From NCBI GenBank assembly GCA_031269405.1, contig JAISZE010000066.1:1-5865 (forward strand): 5,865 nt of DNA, given 5' to 3'. A model generated the notes under the pieces. That model had not been told where the DNA came from. It was given only the letters and a program-made list of their open reading frames with translations, and searched no databases. The translations under genes were made by a program, and so were the position numbers. Of the stretch, positions 1-5,688 are shown in pieces (position 1 is the first letter of the stretch; each line of letters begins with the position of its first letter). Origin of the DNA: Treponema sp. (lineage in GTDB: Bacteria; Spirochaetota; Spirochaetia; Treponematales; Breznakiellaceae).

Positions 1-171
1 GATGTGAGCGAGGAGAGCAAGGCAGAACTGAGGCGGCGGAAGGCGCTTTACAATCCGGCGGTTTTGAACGCCGCCGTGAACAAAGCGGTAGAACGCCTCT
101 TGAAAATCAACGGTGAAAAGAGGCAGGATGTTACACCCCCTCTGACAGAGGGTAAGGCCGTTGCGGCCTAA
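1..171 (+). CDS. Integrase-type (rve/DDE) transposase, C-terminal 56 residues (partial)
   Basis: An open frame enters at base 1 and ends at TAA 169-171, giving 56 residues with no start in the window. The key segment is an acidic helix containing SEESKAELRRR, then a LYNP motif and a second helix ending in AVERLLKIN. The protein on the minus strand at 5641-5865 has the same layout: TEQEKAGL, then VLNP, then AIDNLLAVH, with about 13 of 37 aligned residues identical. That copy also carries the KVYDKA...TPYQRL motif that I recognise from the C-termini of DDE integrase-like transposases. The call rests on this comparison. The catalytic domain is outside the window, so whether the gene is intact is unknown. 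The last ~17 residues (from NGEKR onward) are not conserved in the other copy. Confidence 0.6.
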   Translation, partial: DVSEESKAELRRRKALYNPAVLNAAVNKAVERLLKINGEKRQDVTPPLTEGKAVAA

Positions 172-180
172 TTTCGGCTG

Positions 181-237
181 GATTTTAGTTTCCAGGCAAC
201 GACCCCTTTTCGACTAGAAAAATTATTAGGCAATGCG
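181..237. repeat. Paired terminal repeats of the left insertion sequence
   Basis: Two similar A/T-rich units each end in AGGCAAY, at 194-200 and 228-234, with a spacing of 34 bp. Each is preceded by an ATTTTAG or TAGAAAAATT stretch. They lie between the transposase stop codon and the promoter of the next gene. Repeated sites at about this spacing also occur at the end of the second insertion sequence (5594-5688, period 35-38 bp), so I read them as transposase-binding sites. That role is inferred. Confidence 0.5.
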
Positions 238-242
238 AAGAA

Positions 243-272
243 TTGACAAGTAAGCGCAGGGGTTTATATACT
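243..272 (+). promoter_or_regulatory. Sigma-70-type promoter of the cyclic-nucleotide regulator operon
   Basis: A perfect -35 hexamer TTGACA lies at 243-248. The -10 is either TATATA at 265-270 (16-bp spacer) or TATACT at 267-272 (18-bp spacer). Transcription would start near 278-280, leaving a leader of about 30 bases before the ATG at 308. The -35 box is only about 6-11 bp from the inferred end of the left insertion sequence, so the insertion may have replaced the native upstream control region. Confidence 0.7.
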
Positions 273-307
273 TCTATGTAAGAAAGATTTTTCTCTTTGG
301 GGACAGG

Positions 308-1546
308 ATGGCTGGGCAGCTGGTACTTTCGTTTGTTAATTTCAAGAAAGACTCTTATATTGTGGTCGAAGGCAAGCAGAATGCCGACCGGTTCTTTATC
401 ATCCGCCAGGGTAAGGTACGGGTTTTTAAGGAGGTGGAGGTTGTGGAAGAGGAAGGAGGCAATGTCCTGGGGCCGGGCGACTTCTTCGGCGTTGTTTCCA
501 CCATGTCTTCGCACAGTCACATTGAAACCGCCCAGGCCCTGACGGATGTAACCCTTATTTCGGTCCAGAAAGACCAGTACGGCCAGCTTATCCAGAACAA
601 CACCCCTGTGGCGCTGAAGATCATCCTTCAGTTTTCAAAACGGCTCCGTTACCTGGACGACGCCCTTTCAAGGCTGACTTTGAAGAACAGTTCCGACGCC
701 GAGGCGAACCCTTCCCATCTTTTTAACGTAGGGGAGTACTATTCCAGGCAGAACCAGTACAACCAGGCCTTTTACGCCTATAACCAGTATGTACGATACT
801 GTCCAAGAGGCAGCCATTTACAGGCTGCCAGGGAAAAGATGATGAAAATCGCCCCTTTCGTCAAAATAACTAAGCTGAACTACAAGCCCGATGAATTCAA
901 CCGTAGTTTTCCCAAAGATTCCATGCTCTTTTCCGAAGGCGAGCCGGGGGATGAACTCTACATTATCCAGCGGGGATCGGTAAAAATCGTAAAAATCATG
1001 GATGACAAGGAAGTGCTCCTGGCTGTCCTCAAGGCAGGGGACATTTTTGGGGAAATGGCCCTCCTGGAAGCCAAGCCCCGGGCCGCCAGTGCTGTGGCCT
1101 ACGAGGATTGTATGGTCCTTGCGGTTAACCGCGCCAATTTCGAGCGTATGATTTCCGCACAGCCCCAGATTATCGCCAGGCTTACCACCCTCCTTTCGGA
1201 ACGGATCTGGTTCATCTACAAGCAGCTGGCCAATACGCTGATAAGCGATCCCATGGGCCGTATGTACGACGCCCTCCTTATGCAGCTTGAGAAAAACCGG
1301 GCGCCTCTCAACGCCGCAAACCCCTATACCTTTGATTTCGGTCCCAAAGAACTGGCCAACATGGTTGGCATTCCCAGGGATGACGCCAAGTTTGTACTCA
1401 ATAAACTGTTTGAAAACAAAAAACTCCGTATCGATAAAGACAAGATTCAGACCCTGGATATTACCGAAATCGTCAAACAGACAGAATTTTACCGGAAAAT
1501 GCAGCGCATTGAAAAAGCCCGCAGGGAAGGCGGTGTGCAATATTAG
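308..1546 (+). CDS. Transcription regulator with two cyclic-nucleotide-binding domains and a Crp-type winged helix
   Basis: A 412-residue probable cytoplasmic DNA-binding protein of the Crp/Fnr superfamily, about twice the usual ~200-230. Residues ~8-115 form a first cNMP-binding fold. Residues ~134-181 form a helical TPR-like hairpin (LFNVGEYYSRQNQYNQAFYA). Residues ~195-305 are a second cNMP fold with an intact phosphate-binding cassette: F247-G248-E249, then P257-R258-A259-A260-S261. Residues ~315-385 are a winged helix with FGPKELANMVGIPRDDAKFV as helix-turn-helix. In the first fold the glutamate is V62 and the arginine is H71, so it probably does not bind cAMP in the standard way. The basic tail (~395-409) has no assigned role. 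GGGGA at 299-303 precedes the ATG at 308, and the first domain begins almost at once, which supports this start. It is the first gene of a probable operon. Ligand and target genes are unknown. Confidence 0.85.
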   Translation: MAGQLVLSFVNFKKDSYIVVEGKQNADRFFIIRQGKVRVFKEVEVVEEEGGNVLGPGDFFGVVSTMSSHSHIETAQALTDVTLISVQKDQYGQLIQNNTPVALKIILQFSKRLRYLDDALSRLTLKNSSDAEANPSHLFNVGEYYSRQNQYNQAFYAYNQYVRYCPRGSHLQAAREKMMKIAPFVKITKLNYKPDEFNRSFPKDSMLFSEGEPGDELYIIQRGSVKIVKIMDDKEVLLAVLKAGDIFGEMALLEAKPRAASAVAYEDCMVLAVNRANFERMISAQPQIIARLTTLLSERIWFIYKQLANTLISDPMGRMYDALLMQLEKNRAPLNAANPYTFDFGPKELANMVGIPRDDAKFVLNKLFENKKLRIDKDKIQTLDITEIVKQTEFYRKMQRIEKARREGGVQY

Positions 1547-1576
1547 AAATACCGGATTAAAGCCGATAATATATTG

Positions 1577-2191
1577 ATGAAACCATTGAGATTGTTCCCT
1601 TTTTATATAGCCGCCGTCCTGTTCGCGGTTTTTTTCTTTGCAATCCCCGCAGGGGCAGGGGCCCAGGAAACCTTTGACTTCACCATCCTGGAACCGGAAA
1701 AAGAACCCCTGGCTCCTGAAAACCCGGAAGTCCTGCCCAGGCGGTTCCACGAGCTTTCCCTGGATATGGGTCTGGAGGATCTCAAAACAGCCCTCAAAAA
1801 CGACAGTCTCTTCACGTTCAGAGGGGACCGGGATGTTTCCTTTCTTCCTGTAAAGGAACAGACGCTGGTTGAAACCACGGGCCTCTCGTTTATACGCCGG
1901 GCTTTTTTCCAGCTTATAGAAGGAAAGGTTTTTATCATGGCCTTTTCCCTGGACACAAAGCTCGTAGACCATTATTCGGTTTTTACCTCATTTGTTAAAA
2001 AATACGGGAATCCCGCGGCTCTGAGCCCTTCAGAGACAGTCTGGGAAAACGGCGAAACCAGGGTGTCCATTGAGCGGCCTTTGACGGTAAAATACATCGA
2101 TAAGACAGCTTTCACCAGGGTAGTAGAGGAATCCAAAACCCTGGAATCCCGCCAACTGTTCCTTACCCAGGAGTTCCTGGATGCTTTTTAA
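1577..2191 (+). CDS. Exported protein of unknown function
   Basis: I do not recognise a named family. The 204-residue product starts with a clear Sec signal peptide: K2 and R5, a hydrophobic core at ~8-23, and a likely cut after AGAGA at residue 29. The mature part has no cysteine, so it is not a lipoprotein and is probably periplasmic or at the outer membrane. After an acidic, proline-rich linker (~33-53), residues ~56-178 look like one folded α/β domain, containing LSLDMGLEDLKTAL, DRDVSFLP, RRAFFQLIEGKVFIM and FVKKYGNP. This amphipathic pattern is common in small envelope proteins of spirochaetes. ATG 1577 is preferred. An in-frame TTG at 1574 directly before it would add one residue. No strong ribosome-binding site is visible, so translation may depend on the gene upstream, which stops 30 bp before. 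The 3' end overlaps the next gene by 11 bp. Confidence 0.75.
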   Translation: MKPLRLFPFYIAAVLFAVFFFAIPAGAGAQETFDFTILEPEKEPLAPENPEVLPRRFHELSLDMGLEDLKTALKNDSLFTFRGDRDVSFLPVKEQTLVETTGLSFIRRAFFQLIEGKVFIMAFSLDTKLVDHYSVFTSFVKKYGNPAALSPSETVWENGETRVSIERPLTVKYIDKTAFTRVVEESKTLESRQLFLTQEFLDAF

Positions 2192-2663
2192 AGCCTTCTC
2201 CGCAGCCATTGGGAACCGCTTGTTCCTGACAGCTCTGCTGTGCCTCCAGGCGGCAGCCTTTTCCAGCTGCCGGGCGCAGGGGAACATCAAATTTGAAAAA
2301 CGGGATCTTATCCTCGAAGGGCAGGGGAAAACAGCGCTTATAAAAGCCGAAATCGCCCGTACCGGCGCCGAGCGCGCCAGGGGTCTTATGTACCGCCAGG
2401 AACTCAAGGACGGCGAGGGCATGCTTTTCATTTTTGAGCGGGACGAAACCCTCTCGTTCTGGATGAAAAACACCACTATCCCCCTTTCTATCGCCTATAT
2501 CTCGTCGGAAGGCAGGATCCTGGAAATCCATGACCTGGAAGCCGGAAACCTGAACCCTGTCCGTTCCGGACGTTCAGCCCGTTATGCCCTGGAAGTTCCC
2601 AGGGGGTATTTTGCCCGCACAGGCTTTGGCCCCGGCGACAGGGTGGCGGTTGACAAGCTATGA
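2181..2663 (+). CDS. DUF192 family protein, putative lipoprotein
   Basis: A 160-residue protein with the full set of DUF192 signatures: ERARGLMYRQEL (64-75), GMLFIFE (80-86), FWMKNTTIPLSIAYI (93-107), and a C-terminal ARYALEVPRGYF...GFGPGDRV (133-154). The usual IPLDI reads IPLSI here. The biochemical function of the family is not established; members are small exported or membrane-anchored β-rich proteins. The N-terminus has R13, a hydrophobic run (~14-27) and AFSSC with the cysteine at residue 30. This looks like the relaxed lipobox of spirochaetes, so lipid attachment is likely but not certain. The start codon lies inside the end of the preceding gene (overlap 2181-2191), which suggests translational coupling. 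The gene closes the apparent three-gene operon. Confidence 0.85.
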   Translation: MLFKAFSAAIGNRLFLTALLCLQAAAFSSCRAQGNIKFEKRDLILEGQGKTALIKAEIARTGAERARGLMYRQELKDGEGMLFIFERDETLSFWMKNTTIPLSIAYISSEGRILEIHDLEAGNLNPVRSGRSARYALEVPRGYFARTGFGPGDRVAVDKL

Positions 2664-2690
2664 CCGGAAAATGCCGGGAATTTCGAGCCA

Positions 2691-2746
2691 TTTCCAAAAC
2701 CCGGTTAGTTTCGGGAATGACTTTGGAAAAAGAGTCCGCTTTTTCC
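2691..2746 (+). promoter_or_regulatory. Overlapping inverted repeats with mutually exclusive pairings
   Basis: Two structures share bases and cannot form together. In the first, TTTCCAAA (2691-2698) pairs with TTTGGAAA (2722-2729), closing over an inner CCCG/CGGG stem (2700-2703 with 2712-2715). In the second, GGAAAAAG (2725-2732) pairs perfectly with CTTTTTCC (2739-2746) around the loop AGTCCG. This resembles an anti-terminator/terminator pair or the relic of a small palindromic element. No long U run follows the second hairpin (the next bases are TCTATATCT), so it would be a poor intrinsic terminator. The regulatory role is inferred. Confidence 0.4.
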
Positions 2747-2764
2747 TCTATATCTAAGGTTGCT

Positions 2765-2789
2765 TTCCCAAAAACTGAAGTTTTGGGAA
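2765..2789 (+). terminator. Hairpin, possible terminator of the upstream operon
   Basis: TTCCCAAAAAC (2765-2775) pairs with GTTTTGGGAA (2780-2789) around a TGAA loop, with one bulged A, giving about 10 base pairs. It is followed by the pyrimidine-rich CGTCTCTTTCTGTT rather than a clean T run. It lies about 100 bp after the DUF192 stop codon and before the clpC promoter region, a sensible place for an operon end. The right arm could also pair with TTTCCAAAAC at 2691-2700 (one G-U pair), so it may take part in the alternative structures nearby. Confidence 0.4.
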
Positions 2790-2808
2790 CGTCTCTTTCT
2801 GTTCCGCA

Positions 2809-2838
2809 TTGTGTAATATCCTATAGTTGATATAGGAT
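2809..2838 (+). promoter_or_regulatory. Likely clpC promoter overlapped by a perfect inverted repeat
   Basis: ATCCTATA (2818-2825) and TATAGGAT (2831-2838) form a perfect 8-bp inverted repeat with a 5-bp centre, GTTGA. Possible promoter elements coincide with it: TTGTGT (2809-2814) followed after 16 bp by TATAGG (2831-2836), or a -10 of TATAGT at 2822-2827 without a clear -35. A protein bound to the repeat would block either -10 box, so it is a candidate operator. It matches neither the CIRCE element nor the CtsR direct repeat known for clp genes elsewhere. AAAGGAG at 2843-2849, eight bases before the ATG, is the ribosome-binding site. Confidence 0.45.
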
Positions 2839-2857
2839 TGTAAAAGGAGCGCGCCTG

Positions 2858-5413
2858 ATGCTTAAAGGTTTAACCCAGCGGGTGCAGAGGATTCTTTCCA
2901 TCGACGCCCAGGAAGAAGCCCGGCGTTTCAACGCCGATCAATTATTGCCCGAACATGTTATCATAGCGCTCCTGAAAGACGGCGCCGGGACAGCCTGCAA
3001 GGTTCTGACGCACGCCCGTATTGAACTCCATGAATTTCTTGCCGCCCTGGAATCAAGCCTTCCCAGGACCCAGGCTGTCTTGATGCACGGCGATGTGTCT
3101 CCTTCAAAACGTACCAAAGTGCTGCTGGATCTGGCTTCGGAAGAAGCGCGGATCCTGGGAACCGATTATATCGGCACAGAGCATATCCTTTTCGCCGCTC
3201 TGCGGGAGAAGGATTCGCCCGTTCAGCTTTTTATAAACCAGCGGGGTGTGGAGATTGAATACCTCAGGGTGGTGGTTCAGACTACCTTTATGAATAGAGG
3301 TTCTTTTCCGGGCATTACCGGGGAAGCTTCACGGGGAAACGCCGCAGCCGCGAGGAACAGCGGCGATAACGCCCTGGGCTATCCTTTCTATTCCCGCAGG
3401 GACGACTACCGGGACCCTCGCATCAGGCCCGCGTTGTATCCGGCGCTGACCCCGGCGCTGGACGAATACGCCAGGGATCTTACCGCCCTGGCCCGGGCGG
3501 GGAAACTGGACCCCGTAGTGGGTCGCAAAAAGGAAATAAACCGGGCAGTACGCATTCTTGCCAGGAGGACTAAAAACAACCCCGTCCTGGTAGGAGAGCC
3601 GGGAGTGGGGAAAACCGCCATTGTAGAAGGGCTGGCCCAGCTCTTTGCCGGGAACGACGCGCCTTCTTCCCTGTCAGGCAGGCGCATACTTTCCCTGGAT
3701 ATGGGGTCCATCGTGGCAGGCACCAAGTACCGGGGGGAATTCGAAGAACGGCTCAAAAAAATTATGAAGGAGATCGCCGGGGCGCTGAACGTGATCCTTT
3801 TTATCGATGAAATCCATACGATAATCGGTGCCGGAGGGGCTGAAGGGACAATCGATGCTTCCAATATGCTCAAACCCAGCCTCTCCAGAGGCGAAGTCCA
3901 ATGCATAGGGGCTACCACTCTGGCGGAATACCGGAAGCATTTTGAAAAAGACGCCGCCCTGGAACGGCGGTTCCAGTCCATCCTGGTAGAAGAACCGGGT
4001 CTTGAAGAAACCCTGGAGATCCTCCAGGGCCTTCAGAAGCGCTACGAAGAACACCACCGGGTTACCTATACCCCGGAAGCGGTGGAAGCGGCAGTCAGGC
4101 TCGCAGGGCGCTATATCACTGGCCGCTGTATGCCTGACAAAGCCATAGATATCCTTGACGAAGCAGGAGCCATGAAAAAACTGGCCCCCCCCCTCATGCC
4201 GCCTGAAATATCAGGGCTTGAAGAAGAGATCCGCAAGCTCGTTGAAGAAAAGAGCGCCATGGTATCCGCCCAGGATTATGAGCAGGCGGCTGAAATCCGG
4301 GACAAAGTGCGGGGCCTCAGGAGCCGGCTGGAATCCATACGCCTGGCCTGGGAGCAGAGCTCTCATACCGAAGAGCTCGTGGTCAACGAAGGCGATATAC
4401 GCACAGTTGTGGCCGAAATTACCGGCATACCTCTGACCCATCTTGAGGAGCAGGAATCCAGGCGGCTCCTCAAGATCGAAGAAGAGCTTCACCGGGGCGT
4501 TGTTGGCCAGGACGAAGCGGTCAGGCGCATCGCCTCAGCCATACGCCGTTCAAGGGTGGGAATTTCCAATCCCTCCAGGCCTATGGGGTCATTTATTTTC
4601 CTCGGCCCCACAGGGGTGGGCAAGACCCTTCTAGCCAAACGGCTTTCGGAATACCTCTTTGAAACCCCCGAATCCCTGGTACGCATCGATATGTCGGACT
4701 ACATGGAGCGGCATAACGCATCGCGCCTTACCGGCGCCCCTCCGGGCTATATCGGGTACGAAGAAGGCGGCGTTTTGACGGAAAAAATCCGCCGGAATCC
4801 CTACAGGGTGGTACTTTTTGACGAAATCGAAAAAGCCCACAGGGACGTGTTTAACCTCCTCTTACAGGTGCTGGAAGAAGGGGAACTCAGGGACAGCCTG
4901 GGCCATACGGTGAGCTTCAGGAACGCGGTGATCATCATGACCAGCAACGCCGGAGCCAGGGAGATCCACAAGGATTCCCGGCTGGGCTTCGGCGCCGGTT
5001 CGGGGCTTATGGGTTTTGAGGAAATAGAATCTTCCGCGCTCTCGGAACTCAAGCGATTTTTCAACCCCGAATTTTTAAACCGCGTAGACGATGTGGTTGT
5101 TTTCCATCCCCTGGATATCAAACAGGTTGAGGCTATTCTGGATATTCAGCTTGGCGAGCTTTCCCGGCGGCTGGCGGAGCAGGGGTATTCCATCGACGTG
5201 GCCCCCAGCGCCAGGGAGCTGCTTATCGAAAAAGGCTGGGATCCCAAATTCGGCGGCAGGCCGCTGCGGCGGGCGATACAGAAGGAGCTTGAGGATCCCC
5301 TTTCGCTCTACATCCTTGAAGGCTCTTTTTCCAGAGGCGCCCTTTTCAAGGCAGGCACCGGAGACGGAAAAATAACCCTCTGTGCCGAAGTAAGCGCCGC
5401 TGTTGCGCGGTAG
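2858..5413 (+). CDS. clpC: ATP-dependent Clp protease unfoldase subunit ClpC
   Basis: An 851-residue Hsp100 AAA+ unfoldase that threads substrates into the ClpP peptidase in the cytoplasm; the length is close to the usual ~810-850. Residues 1-145 are the two-repeat Clp N domain. Residues ~146-195 are a variable linker rich in Gly, Arg and Asn. The first ATPase has Walker A GEPGVGKT (246-253), pore loop KYRG (290-293), Walker B with D317-E318 and arginines 370-371. A short middle domain carries a UVR motif (DYEQAAEIRDKVRGL, 473-487), which separates ClpC from ClpA and from ClpB with its long coiled coil. The second ATPase has GPTGVGKT (583-590), pore loop GYIGY (630-634), Walker B with D655-E656, sensor TSNAG (695-699), R742 and GGRPLRR (799-805). 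LGF at 709-711 is the ClpP-binding loop. No key residue is missing. A good ribosome-binding site supports ATG 2858. No ctsR, mcsA or mcsB adjoins it. Confidence 0.97.
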   Translation: MLKGLTQRVQRILSIDAQEEARRFNADQLLPEHVIIALLKDGAGTACKVLTHARIELHEFLAALESSLPRTQAVLMHGDVSPSKRTKVLLDLASEEARILGTDYIGTEHILFAALREKDSPVQLFINQRGVEIEYLRVVVQTTFMNRGSFPGITGEASRGNAAAARNSGDNALGYPFYSRRDDYRDPRIRPALYPALTPALDEYARDLTALARAGKLDPVVGRKKEINRAVRILARRTKNNPVLVGEPGVGKTAIVEGLAQLFAGNDAPSSLSGRRILSLDMGSIVAGTKYRGEFEERLKKIMKEIAGALNVILFIDEIHTIIGAGGAEGTIDASNMLKPSLSRGEVQCIGATTLAEYRKHFEKDAALERRFQSILVEEPGLEETLEILQGLQKRYEEHHRVTYTPEAVEAAVRLAGRYITGRCMPDKAIDILDEAGAMKKLAPPLMPPEISGLEEEIRKLVEEKSAMVSAQDYEQAAEIRDKVRGLRSRLESIRLAWEQSSHTEELVVNEGDIRTVVAEITGIPLTHLEEQESRRLLKIEEELHRGVVGQDEAVRRIASAIRRSRVGISNPSRPMGSFIFLGPTGVGKTLLAKRLSEYLFETPESLVRIDMSDYMERHNASRLTGAPPGYIGYEEGGVLTEKIRRNPYRVVLFDEIEKAHRDVFNLLLQVLEEGELRDSLGHTVSFRNAVIIMTSNAGAREIHKDSRLGFGAGSGLMGFEEIESSALSELKRFFNPEFLNRVDDVVVFHPLDIKQVEAILDIQLGELSRRLAEQGYSIDVAPSARELLIEKGWDPKFGGRPLRRAIQKELEDPLSLYILEGSFSRGALFKAGTGDGKITLCAEVSAAVAR

Positions 5414-5416
5414 CAG

Positions 5417-5453
5417 GGCAGGGTCATTTACTTTCCAAAGGCTGGAACCTGCC
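5417..5453 (+). terminator. Weak hairpin after clpC
   Basis: GGCAGG (5417-5422) can pair with CCTGCC (5448-5453), enclosing TTCCA (5433-5437) and TGGAA (5443-5447) around an AAGGC loop, with a 10-base bulge on the left. The first T run (AATTTTTAC) is about 13 bases downstream. It may reduce read-through, but it is not a convincing intrinsic terminator. Confidence 0.25.
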
Positions 5454-5496
5454 AAAACATTGAAGAATTTTTACTCGTGAAGGCGGACAAGGATAC

Positions 5497-5631
5497 ATGA
5501 AGCGGTACTTCTTTCCTTCCTTTTGCGCCTTCTTCGCCGTTGCGGTTAGTTTTTTCTTCAAAATAAATGACGTTGTTCTGCCGGGGCCCGAAATGCCTCA
5601 TTTTGAAATGTTACCGAAAGGCCCCCCGTGA
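5497..5631 (+). pseudogene. Start of a membrane or exported protein gene, cut by an insertion sequence
   Basis: A 44-codon frame starts at ATG 5497, with AAGG just upstream (5489-5492), 83 bp after clpC and on the same strand. Residues 2-3 are KR, and residues 4-21 (YFFPSFCAFFAVAVSFFF) form a hydrophobic helix like a signal anchor, followed by KINDVVLPGPE. From about codon 33 the DNA matches the first terminal repeat of the insertion sequence (5594 onward), so the last ~12 residues are probably insertion sequence read in this frame. The original gene was presumably longer, and its remainder should lie beyond the element, outside the window. The family cannot be identified from ~32 residues. 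A chance short frame is the alternative. Confidence 0.4.
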
Positions 5632-5688
5632 TGAGACATTTCAAAAAGTAACCGAAACCTTTTGGGTAGGACATTTAGAAAAGGTAAC
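5594..5688. repeat. Three tandem terminal repeats of the right insertion sequence
   Basis: Three direct repeats begin CATTT at 5599, 5637 and 5672, a spacing of 38 then 35 bp. The first two (5599-5619 and 5637-5657) agree at 17 of 21 positions and both end in ACCGAAA. The third (5672-5688) has the same CATTT...AAAAG..TAAC core with one extra base. The two inner copies lie within or at the end of the transposase reading frame. Arrays like this usually bind transposase; here that is inferred. Confidence 0.55.

Larger units (their letters stand above)
1..237 (+). mobile_element. Terminal part of an integrase-type insertion sequence (right end)
   Basis: This is the distal end of an insertion sequence whose body lies to the left of the window. 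It holds the last codons of a transposase (1-171) and a short non-coding end with two repeats (181-237). The outer limit near 232-237 is inferred from the last AGGCAA repeat. The same motif, as TGCCT on the + strand, marks the probable outer end of the second insertion sequence at 5594. No target-site duplication can be checked because the other end is outside the window. The IS family is not certain; the protein tail resembles the rve/DDE integrase-like transposases of IS481-like elements. Confidence 0.65.

Noticed and set aside
818..1972. Long open frame on the minus strand (384 codons) across the regulator and the exported-protein gene
   Set aside because: It spans two well-supported plus-strand genes, ignores their boundaries, shows no recognisable domain and has no plausible promoter. 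It is a product of codon bias on the coding strand.
2805..2840. Crp-type operator (TGTGA-N6-TCACA) before clpC, which would tie it to the upstream regulator
   Set aside because: TTGTGT occurs at 2809 but there is no matching second half-site at the right distance.
2800..2857. CIRCE or CtsR box upstream of clpC
   Set aside because: Neither the TTAGCACTC-N9-GAGTGCTAA pattern nor the GGTCAAA direct repeat is present.
3406..4057. Overlapping minus-strand open frames within clpC
   Set aside because: clpC is unmistakable here and the antisense products have low-complexity, unfamiliar sequence.
5583..5625. GGGGCC/GGCCCC inverted repeat as a terminator
   Set aside because: Only 6 bp with a 31-base loop and no T run. 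It straddles the inferred insertion junction and is probably chance.
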